The position numbers and the translations under genes are program-made. A DNA stretch of 64,000 nt, from contig NZ_CP139976.1 in the NCBI RefSeq assembly GCF_034424625.1, forward strand, positions 3,348,001-3,412,000, in the 5' to 3' direction. Below the pieces are notes generated by a model. That model was not told where the DNA came from, ran no database searches, and worked only from the letters and a program-made list of their open reading frames with translations. This DNA comes from Janthinobacterium lividum. GTDB taxonomy: Bacteria > Pseudomonadota > Gammaproteobacteria > Burkholderiales > Burkholderiaceae_D. Below are positions 28,120 through 36,990 of the stretch, in pieces (within the stretch, counting starts at the first letter, position 1; each line of letters starts with the position of its first letter).

Positions 28120-30062
28120 GCGGCCTGTGCGGTTGGTTGGCGATGGCGGGCGGGGGGAGTGCCGGCGGCAGCGCAGCCGATGGCGCAGCGCAGGCCGCCT
28201 TGGCCAGCATGGCGGCGCCCTTGTCGCGCTTCGATAGCGCGACAAGGGCCGACAGCTTGAGCGAAGTGGGCGGGGTGGCCGTGGCCGCCATCGACGGCAG
28301 CCGTCATGTGTACCAGCAAGATGGCTTGCAGGTGGCCATCTGGGGCCGGCCCGAACTCGACGGCTCGGCGGACGACGTGGCATGCCGCCTCGCTGCCCTG
28401 TGGCTGAGCCGGGGCGTGGCGGCCTGCGCCAGCCTGTCGGGGCCATTTGCCCTGGCCATCCTCGACGCCTTTTCCGGCTCGGCCCTGCTGGCAGTGGACC
28501 GCGCCGGCATCCACCCCCTCAGCTATGCAAGCAATGCGCAAGGCTTGTTCTTTGCTTCCTCGCATGACGCCTTGCTGGCCCATCCGTCCGTGCGGGGGGC
28601 GCTCGATCCGCAAGCCCTGTATCACTATTTGTTCTTCCACATGGTGCCCGGCCCGGCCACGGTCTATCTTGGCCAGCAGCGCTTGTTGCCCGGTGAATAC
28701 CTGCATGTGCGGGGCGGCAAGCAATGCAAGGGCAGCTACTGGCAACTGGCCTTCCAGGAGCCGGCTGCGCGCACGCGCACGCGGGCCAGCTTTGCCAGCA
28801 ACAAGCAGGAATTCCTGCGCCTGCTGCGCCAGGCCGTGGAAAGCGGCCTGGGTGCGGATGGGGCGGACACGGGCGCGTTTCTCAGCGGCGGCACGGACAG
28901 CTCCACCCTGGCCACCATCATGGGCCAGGTGACGGGCCGGCCCGCGCGCACGTATTCCATCGGCTTTGACGCGCCCGGCTATGATGAAATGGCGTATGCG
29001 CGCCTGGCCGCCAGCCATGCGGGCAGCATCCACCACGAACGCTACGTGACGCCAAACGACGTGCTGGCCGCGATTCCCGCCATGGCGGCCATTTTCGACC
29101 AGCCTTTCGGCAATGCCTCGGCCATTCCCGCCTACTATTGCGCGCAGATGGCGCGCGAGGATGGCGTGACGCGCCTGCTGGGCGGCGACGGCGGCGATGA
29201 ATTGTTTGGTGGCAATGAGCGCTATGCGCACCAGGCCTTGCTGTCGCAGTACGAGCGCTTGCCCGTCATGTTGCGCCAAGCCATCATCGAGCCGCTGCTG
29301 TTTCGCGAACAGACAAGCAAACCGTGGCGGCTGGGCGACAAGGTGCGCCGCTACATCGAACAGGCGAGCCTGCCGCTGCCTGCCCGCCTCGACAGCTACA
29401 ACCTGCTGCTGCGCCATGGCCACCGCACGGTGCTGGAAGCGGGTTTTATCGACACCATCGACCCGGGCATGGCGCCCGGCTGCGTGAATGGCGCGTATTG
29501 GGAACGCCAAGGGCAGGGCTTGAGCCAGATCAATGAGTTGCTGGCGCTGGACATGCGGTTTACCCTGGCCGACAACGACCTGTTCAAGGTGCGCAAGGCG
29601 TGCGAACTGGCCGGCGTGGAAGCGGCGTTTCCCTTCCTGCACGATGCGATGGTGGCGTTCGCTGCGCGCCTGGCGCCGCAGGATAAGCTCGACGGCATGC
29701 GGCTGCGGCCTTTCTTCAAGCGGGCGCTGGCGGAAATCCTGCCGCCGGCCATCGTGCGCAAGAAAAAGCACGGCTTCGGCTTGCCTTTCGGCCAGTGGCT
29801 GCACAGCCACGTGCCGCTGCGCGAGTTTGCCTTCGACAATCTGACCCAGCTGCGCGGACGCGGCATCGTGCGGCCCGCCTTCATTGACGATCTGCAAGGG
29901 CGCTTGCTGGCGGAACACCCTGCCTATCACGGCACCATGGTGTGGCTGCTGCTGATGCTGGAACAGTGGCTCAGCCAGCATCCGGGCGCACTGGGTGCGC
30001 TTGCCGGCGGTTTTGCCGCATGCGCCACAGAAACGCCAGCCGTCCTCGATCCCACGGCGTAA
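28116..30062 (+). CDS. asparagine synthase-like amidotransferase, exosortase A locus
   Basis: The 648-residue protein joins an N-terminal glutaminase-like domain to an AsnB synthetase domain. The PP-loop FLSGGTDSSTLATI lies near 255, followed by FDQPFGNASAIPAYYCAQMA and LLGGDGGDELFGGNERY. The family's nucleophilic cysteine is normally residue 2; here the N-terminus is MSGLCGWLA, with cysteine at 5, so the ATG reading would not give a competent N-terminal nucleophile unless processed or started elsewhere. It probably amidates a carboxyl group of the polysaccharide or a carrier-bound precursor. The last 92 bp overlap the convergent deacetylase gene. Confidence 0.85.
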   Translation: MSGLCGWLAMAGGGSAGGSAADGAAQAALASMAAPLSRFDSATRADSLSEVGGVAVAAIDGSRHVYQQDGLQVAIWGRPELDGSADDVACRLAALWLSRGVAACASLSGPFALAILDAFSGSALLAVDRAGIHPLSYASNAQGLFFASSHDALLAHPSVRGALDPQALYHYLFFHMVPGPATVYLGQQRLLPGEYLHVRGGKQCKGSYWQLAFQEPAARTRTRASFASNKQEFLRLLRQAVESGLGADGADTGAFLSGGTDSSTLATIMGQVTGRPARTYSIGFDAPGYDEMAYARLAASHAGSIHHERYVTPNDVLAAIPAMAAIFDQPFGNASAIPAYYCAQMAREDGVTRLLGGDGGDELFGGNERYAHQALLSQYERLPVMLRQAIIEPLLFREQTSKPWRLGDKVRRYIEQASLPLPARLDSYNLLLRHGHRTVLEAGFIDTIDPGMAPGCVNGAYWERQGQGLSQINELLALDMRFTLADNDLFKVRKACELAGVEAAFPFLHDAMVAFAARLAPQDKLDGMRLRPFFKRALAEILPPAIVRKKKHGFGLPFGQWLHSHVPLREFAFDNLTQLRGRGIVRPAFIDDLQGRLLAEHPAYHGTMVWLLLMLEQWLSQHPGALGALAGGFAACATETPAVLDPTA

Positions 30063-30906
30063 AGCGGGGCAGCTGCAGCAGGTCGAGTCCCGCGCCGGGG
30101 CGTGCCACGCCCCAGTCCGTGGCGACGGCCGCCTGGAAACCGAGGTCTTTGACCATGGCCACGTGCGGCGCGCCGTAGTCGCGTCCGGCCTTGCCATTCG
30201 GATAGGCAAACAGGGAGACGGGCGCCTGGATCAGCGCTTCCAACTGGTGCTTGCCATGGGCGATGTCGCGCTGCGCCGCCCGCTCCGCCAAGGTGGACAG
30301 AATCGGATGGCTGGCCGTGTGCGCGCCCAGTTCCATGCCGGCCACATGCAGCTGGCGCAGCTGCGCCGTGCTCAGCATCGCCGCCGGGCCTGCCGTGGCG
30401 CCCGCCTGGCGGCGGATCTGCATGGCCAGGTGCTGGCGGCGGGCAAATGGCTGGTATTTGAGCTGGCCCAGCAGGGTGGCGATGGCCGCCTGCCGCTGTG
30501 CCAGGCTGGCGATGGGGAGCAGCCCCAGCGCATGTTCCTGCAAGTCCAGCACGGGACCCGGCGCGTGGCGCACGGCGTCGATCACCGCGTCGTTCCACAT
30601 CTGTCCGCCGTCCAGATAGCCCGTGGCGATAAAGAATGTGGCGTGCAAGCCATGGCGTTGCAGCAGCGGCAGGGCCACTTGCGCATTGTCCGCATAGCCA
30701 TCGTCAAAGGTGATGCAGGCGGCGCGCGGCGGCAGGCTGCCATCCTGCAAGCGCCGCACGGCATCGCTGAGCGGCAGCGGCGTATAGAAACGTTGCAACA
30801 GGCGCAGCTGGCGCTCGAACAGGGCCGCATCGACTTCGCCGGGAAACAGCGGATCGGGCCGTGCCAGCACGCGGTGGTAGATCAGGATGGACAGCGTTGC
30901 CGTCAT
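29971..30906 (-). CDS. polysaccharide deacetylase family protein (carbohydrate esterase 4)
   Basis: The 311-residue protein has the NodB-homology motifs: LIYHRVL near the start, motif 1 CITFDDGYADNAQVALPLLQ with the Asp pair, motif 2 MELGAHTASHPILS with the metal histidines, and APVSLFAYPNGKAGRDYG. CE4 enzymes remove N- or O-acetyl groups using a divalent metal. No signal peptide is seen at this start, so it may act on lipid-linked intermediates in the cytoplasm or the start may be different. The ATG at 30906 overlaps the stop of the O-antigen-ligase-like gene. Its 3' end runs 92 bp into the opposite-strand amidotransferase gene. Confidence 0.85.
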   Translation of the reverse strand: MTATLSILIYHRVLARPDPLFPGEVDAALFERQLRLLQRFYTPLPLSDAVRRLQDGSLPPRAACITFDDGYADNAQVALPLLQRHGLHATFFIATGYLDGGQMWNDAVIDAVRHAPGPVLDLQEHALGLLPIASLAQRQAAIATLLGQLKYQPFARRQHLAMQIRRQAGATAGPAAMLSTAQLRQLHVAGMELGAHTASHPILSTLAERAAQRDIAHGKHQLEALIQAPVSLFAYPNGKAGRDYGAPHVAMVKDLGFQAAVATDWGVARPGAGLDLLQLPRFTPWDRGRLAFLWRMRQNRRQAHPVRPDAG

Positions 30907-32189
30907 GGCTGCTCCGCCACCGTTGCCCGCGCCTTGGCCGGGCGGGATGCAAGGGCCGGCGCCTGCTGTTCGACGATGATGCGCGTGGCGATCAGGGCTG
31001 CCATCAGGTAATACGGCATGTCGAAGTACAGCAGGCTGAGGAAGGCACCCCCCACGGCAAAGCCGATCAGGCTGGCCTGGCTCATGGTGGCCAGGCCGTG
31101 CGCCCAGCGCAATTCCGGCTTGCCCCGCGTGCGGCGGATGATGGCGGCCGCCGTGCGCCAGGTGGCGATGCCCAGCGCCAGGTAAATGAAGAGGCCGACG
31201 AAGCCGTGTTCGCCCAGCGCCTGGAAATAGATGCTGTGCGCCGCATGCACATCCGTGGGAATGGGCGCATAGCGGGCAAAGATGGCGGCGTCGGAGACGT
31301 CGAAGCCGCCGCCGATAAAACGGTCGCGCGCCAGGTTCCAGGCCATGCGCCAGGCATTCAGGCGGCCCATGGCGGACACATCGTCCTGATACGTGTTGAT
31401 GGTGTCCATGCGTTCGGCCCAGCGCTCGGGCATGAAGGCCAGCAACAGCGGCGTGACCGTGCCGAGCAGCGCGCCCAGCACCATCTTGCGCTCGCTTTTC
31501 AGCCACATGAACAGGCCCATGGCGGCGATGGCCAGCAGCGCGCCGCGCGAATACGAGCCCAGCGCGGACAGCGCGGACAGCAGCATGGCCGCCGACAGGC
31601 CGTGGCGATGCCAGCGCTTGTCCGTGTTTTGCTGCAGATAATACATGAGGGGGATGGTGATGATCAGGGCCAGGGCCAGCGCATTGTTATCGCCAATAAA
31701 TGTTTCTTCCGGCCCCCAGACCCGCTCCGTGCCGCCGCTGCGGATGGTGAAGATGCCGCCTTTCACGCCGTAGTAGCCGATCGAAACCACCAGCACCCAG
31801 ACCAGGCGCACGATGTCGCGCCGCGTGCGTATCACCATCATCACCACAAAGCTCATCAGCATGATCTTCATGACCTTGTTCCACTGCACCCACGACGACT
31901 CGGGCAGCAGGGCGAACGGCGCCGTCAGGTTCATCCACGCGACGAACAGCAGCAGCAGCACGCTGATGGGCGTCAGGGGCAGGTTTTTCGGCTCGCGCGT
32001 CATTACGAGGCTGACCAGGGTGGCGATGGCGATGATGAAGGCGAACGGCATGTGGGTGGCGAAACCCCAGCCTTGCGTGTGCGGGTTCATGACGCTGACC
32101 CAGACCCACATCAGGCCGCCGATGGCCGGCGCCTTCAGGATGAAGGGCAGCGAACCCAGGATGATGACGGTAATCAGTATGTCGCGCAT
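30903..32189 (-). CDS. exosortase A-associated O-antigen ligase/polymerase-like protein
   Basis: The 428-residue protein has about ten membrane helices and the Wzy_C-type periplasmic loop with MGRLNAWRMAWNLARDRFIGGGF and HSIYFQALGEHGFVGLFIYL. It begins RDILITVIILGSLPFILKAPAIGGLMWVWVSVMNPH, a strongly conserved start in the exosortase A-associated ligase family. It could polymerise or ligate lipid-linked repeat units, or glycosylate sorted proteins, as proposed for the family. I chose the ATG at 32189; an 18-residue longer reading to 32243 is less consistent with that conserved start. It is co-transcribed with the deacetylase. Confidence 0.88.
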   Translation of the reverse strand: MRDILITVIILGSLPFILKAPAIGGLMWVWVSVMNPHTQGWGFATHMPFAFIIAIATLVSLVMTREPKNLPLTPISVLLLLFVAWMNLTAPFALLPESSWVQWNKVMKIMLMSFVVMMVIRTRRDIVRLVWVLVVSIGYYGVKGGIFTIRSGGTERVWGPEETFIGDNNALALALIITIPLMYYLQQNTDKRWHRHGLSAAMLLSALSALGSYSRGALLAIAAMGLFMWLKSERKMVLGALLGTVTPLLLAFMPERWAERMDTINTYQDDVSAMGRLNAWRMAWNLARDRFIGGGFDVSDAAIFARYAPIPTDVHAAHSIYFQALGEHGFVGLFIYLALGIATWRTAAAIIRRTRGKPELRWAHGLATMSQASLIGFAVGGAFLSLLYFDMPYYLMAALIATRIIVEQQAPALASRPAKARATVAEQP

Positions 32190-32335
32190 GAAGGGGGACG
32201 CTCCTGGTGTTGCCCGGGTTGGCAAGGTCTTGATGCCTGTCAACGGGCTGGCGGGCAGGCTCAGTACACTGGATCAATACCGCTCGGCGTTGTTGAAACT
32301 GCCAATCAGTTTTGTCATGGTAAGACCAAGGAGGC
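32190..32335. promoter_or_regulatory. divergent intergenic region of the ligase and GT2-GT4 genes
   Basis: About 145 bp between divergent starts must hold promoters for both directions, but I see no convincing -35/-10 pair. AAGGAGG at 32328-32334 is a strong ribosome binding site. It lies only one base from the ATG at 32336 but seven bases from a TTG at 32342, which may be the true start of the rightward gene. Confidence 0.4.
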
Positions 32336-34426
32336 ATGTCCTTGTTGACCGTTCTCATGGCGACCTATAATGGCGCCGGCACCTTGCCCCAAGTATTGCG
32401 CGCCTACATGGGACTGCGCGCGCCCGCGGGCGGCTGGCGCCTGGTCATCGCCGACAATGGCAGCACTGACGCCACGGCCCGGGTGATCGCCGCCTTCCGC
32501 GGGCGCTTGCCCTTGAGCTATATCTATGTGGCGCGGCGGGGACGCAGTCCGGCCCTGAACGGCGCCGTCGAATATGCCTTGCGCCTGGGCGGCGACGGCG
32601 GTGAGCTGTTCGTCTTTGGCGACGACGACGCCATGCCCGCATCCGACTGGCTGTGCCGCTTGCAGGACAGCGCGCGCCGCCATCCTGGCTACGCGCTGTT
32701 CGGCGGCGCCATCGTGCCCGCCTGGCGCGAGCGACCTGCGCACTGGCTGCTGCGCCTGACCCCTGTCGGCTTGACGTGGGGCATTACCAGCCCCGACCTG
32801 CGCGACGCCCCCATCTATCCGGGCCTGGTCTGGGGCGCCAACATGGCGATACGCCGCCGCATCTTCGAGGCGGGCGCCCGCTATGACGAAAGCATCGGCC
32901 CGCAGGGCGCCAATTACGCCATGGGCAGTGAAACCCGGCTCAACCTGGAGATGCATGCGGCCGGCAACCCTTCCTGGTTCTGTCCGCAGGCGAGGGTGGC
33001 GCACATCATCCGCATCCCGCAAGTGCAGCGCGCCTGGATACTGCGCCGCGCCATGCTGTTTGGCCGGGGCCAATGCCGGCTGGCGACATTCGAACCCAGC
33101 GTGGAGTGGCTGGGCGTGCCCCGCTGGATGCTGGGCAGATATGTGCGCGATACCCTCGGCGCCGTGCGGGCCTGGCTGCGGCGCGACCACGCCGACCTGT
33201 TCCTGCGCCAGTGGGAACGGGCCTGGCTGCGAGGCTTTTTTCATGAAGCGTGGCGGGGACGGCGCAAGCGCCTGCCGCGCATCGTCATCAGCAGTTATTC
33301 GGGCGAGCTGGGCGGCATGGAGCTGCGCATGGCGCAAGAGGCGAAAGTGCTGGGCGCGAGCGGCTATGACAGCGTGCTGGCCCTGCGGCGCTTTCCCGGC
33401 TTTACGCACTGGGCACAGGGCCTGCGCGCGCAGCGCTTGCAGGTGCAAGTGTATGAACCGCCCTTGTTTCTCGAACACTGGGCCTGGCGCCGCTGGAATT
33501 GGCTGCGCGCCAGGCTGACGGGTGCGTGGCGGCTGCGGCGGCTGCGGCCCGATCTCGTCCACGTGGCGTTTTGCTGGACCAGTTATGGCGCTTCCATCTT
33601 GTGGCTGGCCCGGCAATGCCGCTTGCCGGCCGTGATCAGCGTGCACAATGCGTTTCCCCTGGAAGCCTTCAGCGATTGGCAGCGGCCCCGGCTGCAGGAA
33701 GCGTTCCGCAGCGTCAAGGGCGTGTATGCCGTGTCGCCGTCGGCCATGCGGCATTTCCTCGACCTGTACCGTGACATGCTGGCGCCGCAGACGCGGCTGG
33801 CCATCATTCCCAATGGCGTCGATACGGACACTTTTGTTGTTTCGCCCGAACGCCGGATGCTGGCGCGGCAGCAACTCGGGTTGCCGCCGGACGCGCTCGT
33901 GCTCGGTTGCGTGGCGAGACTCTCCGCGCAAAAGCGCCCGCAAGCGCTATTGGCTATGTTCGCCCGCCTGGCCGCGCAATTTCCCAGCTTATATTTAGTG
34001 CTGGTGGGCACGGGGCCGCTGGACGCCATGCTGCGGCTGCAGGCGCAGCAGACGGGCGTGCAGGAGCGCATCGTGTTTGCCGGTTTCTGGCAGCGCGTCG
34101 AGCTGCTGATGCCGGCCTTCGACCTGCATGTGTTGCTGAGCAAGAACGAGGGTTTCGGCATCGCCACCATCGAAGCCATGGCCTGCGGCGTGCCGGCCGT
34201 GGGCACGGATGTGCCGGGCACGCACGATATCCTGCACGACAGCGCAGGGGGGCTGCTGCTGCCGTTGGACGATGAGCACGCCGCCTGCGCGGCCGTAGCA
34301 GCGCTGTTGCTCGATGCCCCCCGGCGCGCCCGCATGGGACGGCTGGCCCGCGAGGAGACCGTGCAGCGCTACTCGATGCCGCGCCTGGAGCGCCAGCTGC
34401 GCCAGTTCTATGCGGGCCTGGTGTAG
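32336..34426 (+). CDS. two-domain glycosyltransferase: GT2 fused to GT4
   Basis: The 696-residue protein contains two complete enzymes. Residues 1 to about 300 are GT-A family 2: TVLMATYNGAGTLPQVL, VIADNGSTDAT, FGDDDAMPASDWL (DxD), then GLVWGANMAIRRRIFEAG. From about 310 a GT-B family 4 enzyme follows: IVISSYSGELGGMELRMAQEAKVLG, IPNGVDTDTF, GCVARLSAQKRPQALLAMF and the donor loop KNEGFGIATIEAMACGVPAVGTD. It would add two sugars in sequence to the growing unit. The ATG at 32336 is too close to its ribosome binding site, so TTG 32342 is a good alternative. It leads a rightward operon with flippase, glycosyltransferase and acyltransferase genes. Confidence 0.88.
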   Translation: MSLLTVLMATYNGAGTLPQVLRAYMGLRAPAGGWRLVIADNGSTDATARVIAAFRGRLPLSYIYVARRGRSPALNGAVEYALRLGGDGGELFVFGDDDAMPASDWLCRLQDSARRHPGYALFGGAIVPAWRERPAHWLLRLTPVGLTWGITSPDLRDAPIYPGLVWGANMAIRRRIFEAGARYDESIGPQGANYAMGSETRLNLEMHAAGNPSWFCPQARVAHIIRIPQVQRAWILRRAMLFGRGQCRLATFEPSVEWLGVPRWMLGRYVRDTLGAVRAWLRRDHADLFLRQWERAWLRGFFHEAWRGRRKRLPRIVISSYSGELGGMELRMAQEAKVLGASGYDSVLALRRFPGFTHWAQGLRAQRLQVQVYEPPLFLEHWAWRRWNWLRARLTGAWRLRRLRPDLVHVAFCWTSYGASILWLARQCRLPAVISVHNAFPLEAFSDWQRPRLQEAFRSVKGVYAVSPSAMRHFLDLYRDMLAPQTRLAIIPNGVDTDTFVVSPERRMLARQQLGLPPDALVLGCVARLSAQKRPQALLAMFARLAAQFPSLYLVLVGTGPLDAMLRLQAQQTGVQERIVFAGFWQRVELLMPAFDLHVLLSKNEGFGIATIEAMACGVPAVGTDVPGTHDILHDSAGGLLLPLDDEHAACAAVAALLLDAPRRARMGRLAREETVQRYSMPRLERQLRQFYAGLV

Positions 34427-34441
34427 GCGCGGGCGGCCCGC

Positions 34442-35914
34442 ATGAGCGCCACCCGCCATTCGTTCATTTTCTCGTTCGCCGAAAAATACACGGTGCTGCT
34501 GCTGGGCATTGCCGCCACCATGGTGCTGTCGCGCCTGCTGACGCCGGCCGAAGTGGGCGTGTATTCGCTGGGCGCCGTGCTGGTGGCCTTGGCGCAAGTG
34601 GTGCGTGATTTTGGCGTGGGGCAATACCTGATCCAGGAAAAGCAGCTCGACACGGTGAAATTGCGGGCCGCGCTGGCCACCAGCCTGCTCGTCGCCTGGC
34701 TGCTGGCGGGCCTGGTGCTGCTGGCCAGCGCGCCGCTGGCGCATTTCTATGGCGAACCCCGGCTGACCCTCGTGCTGCGCCTGCTGGCGATCAATTTCCT
34801 CCTGATACCGTTCAGCGCCTTGACCTTGCCTATATTGCGCCGGCAACTGCGCTTTCGCGCCATCTACGCCATCAACGCGGCCAATAGCGTCGTCAACCTG
34901 CTGGTGGCCGTGCTGCTGGCGCTGCATGGCTACAGTTACATGAGCATGGTGTGGGCGGCGCTGGCCGGCTCCTGCGCTTCGCTGCTGGTGAGCCTGCTGG
35001 TGCGGCCCGCAGAGCTGCCGTGGCTGCCGGGACGGCGCGGCATGGGCGATATCGCCCGCTTTGGCGCATATGCGACGGGGGGCGGCCTCGTCGACGAGGC
35101 GGGCGTGGCGGCGCCGGACCTCATCATCGGCAAGCTGATCGGCATTGAAAGCCTGGCCCTGTTCGGCAAGGCGCAAAGCGTGCTGAATATCTTCAACCAG
35201 GCGATCACCAGCGCGATTTCGCCCGTGGTGTTTCCCCTGTTCGCGGCGCGCGCGCGCGGGGAAGGGGGGCAGGGCGGGGCGGAACTCGTGTATCTGCGCA
35301 CGATCAGCTACATGACGGCGCTGGCCTGGCCGTTTTTTCTCTTTCTCGCCTGTATGGCTTTGCCGCTGGTCAAGGTGTTGTACGGTTCGCAATGGTTGGC
35401 CTGTGTGCCCTTGATCCGCATCATGTGCCTGTCCTCGGCCGTGTATAGCATGTTCAGCATGGCCCGCTACCTGTTCGTGGCGACGGGCCAGCTGCATGCG
35501 CAGGTGCGGCTCGATGCCTGCGCGGGCGTTATCAAAGTGGCGCTGCTGCTGGCGGCTGCGCCGTTCGGCCTGGTGGTGGTGGCTTGGGCCGTGGTGCTCA
35601 GCAACGTGCTGCGCAGCTGGCTGAACTACGGCTGCCTGCGGCGCTTGAGCGCGCTGGACTGGCGCATCCTGGCCCGGGCATTGCGCAAGAGCCTGCTGCT
35701 CTGCGGCGTCAGTGCCGTCGCGCCCGTCGCTTCGCTGCTGTGGCTGCCTGTGGAGACCCCGGCGCTGCTGGCGCTGACGGGCACGGCGCTGGCCACCTTG
35801 CTGTGCTGGCTGGCCGGCCTGTTCCTGTTGAAGCATGAGTTCGCTAGTGAGTTTCTGTTATTGCAACGCAAGCTGGCTGGCCGTTGGCTGGCAGTCAAAT
35901 GCACGAAAGGATGA
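34442..35914 (+). CDS. lipopolysaccharide/oligosaccharide flippase (Wzx, MOP superfamily)
   Basis: The 490-residue protein has twelve or more membrane helices and the MOP flippase start FIFSFAEKYTVLLLGIAATMVLSRLLTPAEVGVYSLGAVL, plus a VRDFGVGQYLIQEKQL segment found in Wzx/RfbX proteins. It would move the undecaprenyl-linked repeat unit from the cytoplasmic to the periplasmic leaflet. It starts 15 bp after the GT2-GT4 gene and ends overlapping the next glycosyltransferase gene. Together with the O-antigen-ligase-like protein it indicates a Wzx/Wzy-type route for this polymer. Confidence 0.88.
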   Translation: MSATRHSFIFSFAEKYTVLLLGIAATMVLSRLLTPAEVGVYSLGAVLVALAQVVRDFGVGQYLIQEKQLDTVKLRAALATSLLVAWLLAGLVLLASAPLAHFYGEPRLTLVLRLLAINFLLIPFSALTLPILRRQLRFRAIYAINAANSVVNLLVAVLLALHGYSYMSMVWAALAGSCASLLVSLLVRPAELPWLPGRRGMGDIARFGAYATGGGLVDEAGVAAPDLIIGKLIGIESLALFGKAQSVLNIFNQAITSAISPVVFPLFAARARGEGGQGGAELVYLRTISYMTALAWPFFLFLACMALPLVKVLYGSQWLACVPLIRIMCLSSAVYSMFSMARYLFVATGQLHAQVRLDACAGVIKVALLLAAAPFGLVVVAWAVVLSNVLRSWLNYGCLRRLSALDWRILARALRKSLLLCGVSAVAPVASLLWLPVETPALLALTGTALATLLCWLAGLFLLKHEFASEFLLLQRKLAGRWLAVKCTKG

Positions 35915-35916
35915 CC

Positions 35917-36990
35917 ATGCGTGTCGGTATCTTGTCCTACCCGATGCTGTTCCAGCGCGACGGCGGCTTGCAGATCCAGGTACGCGAAACCATTGCCGCG
36001 CTGAACCGGCTGCCCCAGCTGCCGGCGCGGCCCCTGGAAGTGCAACTAGTGGATGCCAACCATGAGCGGCTGGCCGATTTCGACGTGCTGCACGTGTTTT
36101 CGGCGAGCAATGGCACTTACCGCATCATGGAAATGGCCAGCGAACAAGGCGTACCGGTGGTGCTGTCGCCGCTGCTGTCGCCTGGCTGGGGCCGGGCCAG
36201 CGCCTGGCGCGCGCGGCTGGCCGACCGGCTGGCGGGACGCCTGACGGAGTGGATGGTGCAGACGAGCTATGCGCAGACGCGGCGCGCCTTGCAGCTGGCC
36301 GACGTGGTGATCGCCCTGGGCGAGGCCGAACGCGACGCCATGGTGCAAGGTTTCGGCATGCCGGCCGACGCCGTCCGCGTCCTGCCGAATGGGATCAACC
36401 CGCATTTCTTCACGGCCAATGGCGATCTGTTCCTGCGCGAAACGGGCATCGCCGGACCGTTCGTGTTGATGGTGGGCAGCATCTCACCGTATAAAAACCA
36501 GCTGGGACTGGCCCAGGCGCTGGCGGGCGCCGGCTTGCCCCTGGTGCTGATCGGCGCCGCGCCGCGCGAACAGCAGGCGTATCTGCAACTGCTGCTGGAC
36601 TTGCCGCACGTCAGCTGGCTCGGTGCGCTCGACCACGCCGACCCGCTGCTGGCCAGCGCCTACCATGCGGCGTCCGTGGCGGCCTTGCCCAGCCAGGGCG
36701 AAGTGTTTCCCTTGAGCGTGCTTGAAGCGCTGGCGGCCGGCACGCCTGTCGTCATGACGGCGCAAAGCGCGCTGGACTTGCCCGATTCCGTCTTCGCGCT
36801 GCGCAAGGTGGCCTGGGACGATGGCGCCGCGCAGCGCCAGGCCATCCTCGCATTGCTGGCGCTGCCGCCCGAGCGCGCCCGCGTGCAAGCCCTGGTGGAA
36901 CGTTTTACGTGGGAACGGGTGGCGGCGCAGATTGCCGAGTGTTATTACCAGGCGCAGTCCTTGCCGGCCAGGAGGCAGCATGCTGTTTAA
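35917..36990 (+). CDS. GT4 glycosyltransferase
   Basis: The 357-residue GT-B enzyme opens with VGILSYPMLFQRDGGLQIQVRETIAAL and contains VLPNGINPHFF, VLMVGSISPYKNQLGLAQAL and the donor site SQGEVFPLSVLEALAAGTPVVMT with its E-x7-E pattern. Starts at 35911 (overlapping the flippase stop) and 35917 are possible; I prefer 35917 because GAAAGGA ends five bases upstream. The acceptor is probably the lipid-linked unit built by the GT2-GT4 protein. Its 3' end overlaps the MBOAT start by 11 bp. Confidence 0.88.
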   Translation: MRVGILSYPMLFQRDGGLQIQVRETIAALNRLPQLPARPLEVQLVDANHERLADFDVLHVFSASNGTYRIMEMASEQGVPVVLSPLLSPGWGRASAWRARLADRLAGRLTEWMVQTSYAQTRRALQLADVVIALGEAERDAMVQGFGMPADAVRVLPNGINPHFFTANGDLFLRETGIAGPFVLMVGSISPYKNQLGLAQALAGAGLPLVLIGAAPREQQAYLQLLLDLPHVSWLGALDHADPLLASAYHAASVAALPSQGEVFPLSVLEALAAGTPVVMTAQSALDLPDSVFALRKVAWDDGAAQRQAILALLALPPERARVQALVERFTWERVAAQIAECYYQAQSLPARRQHAV

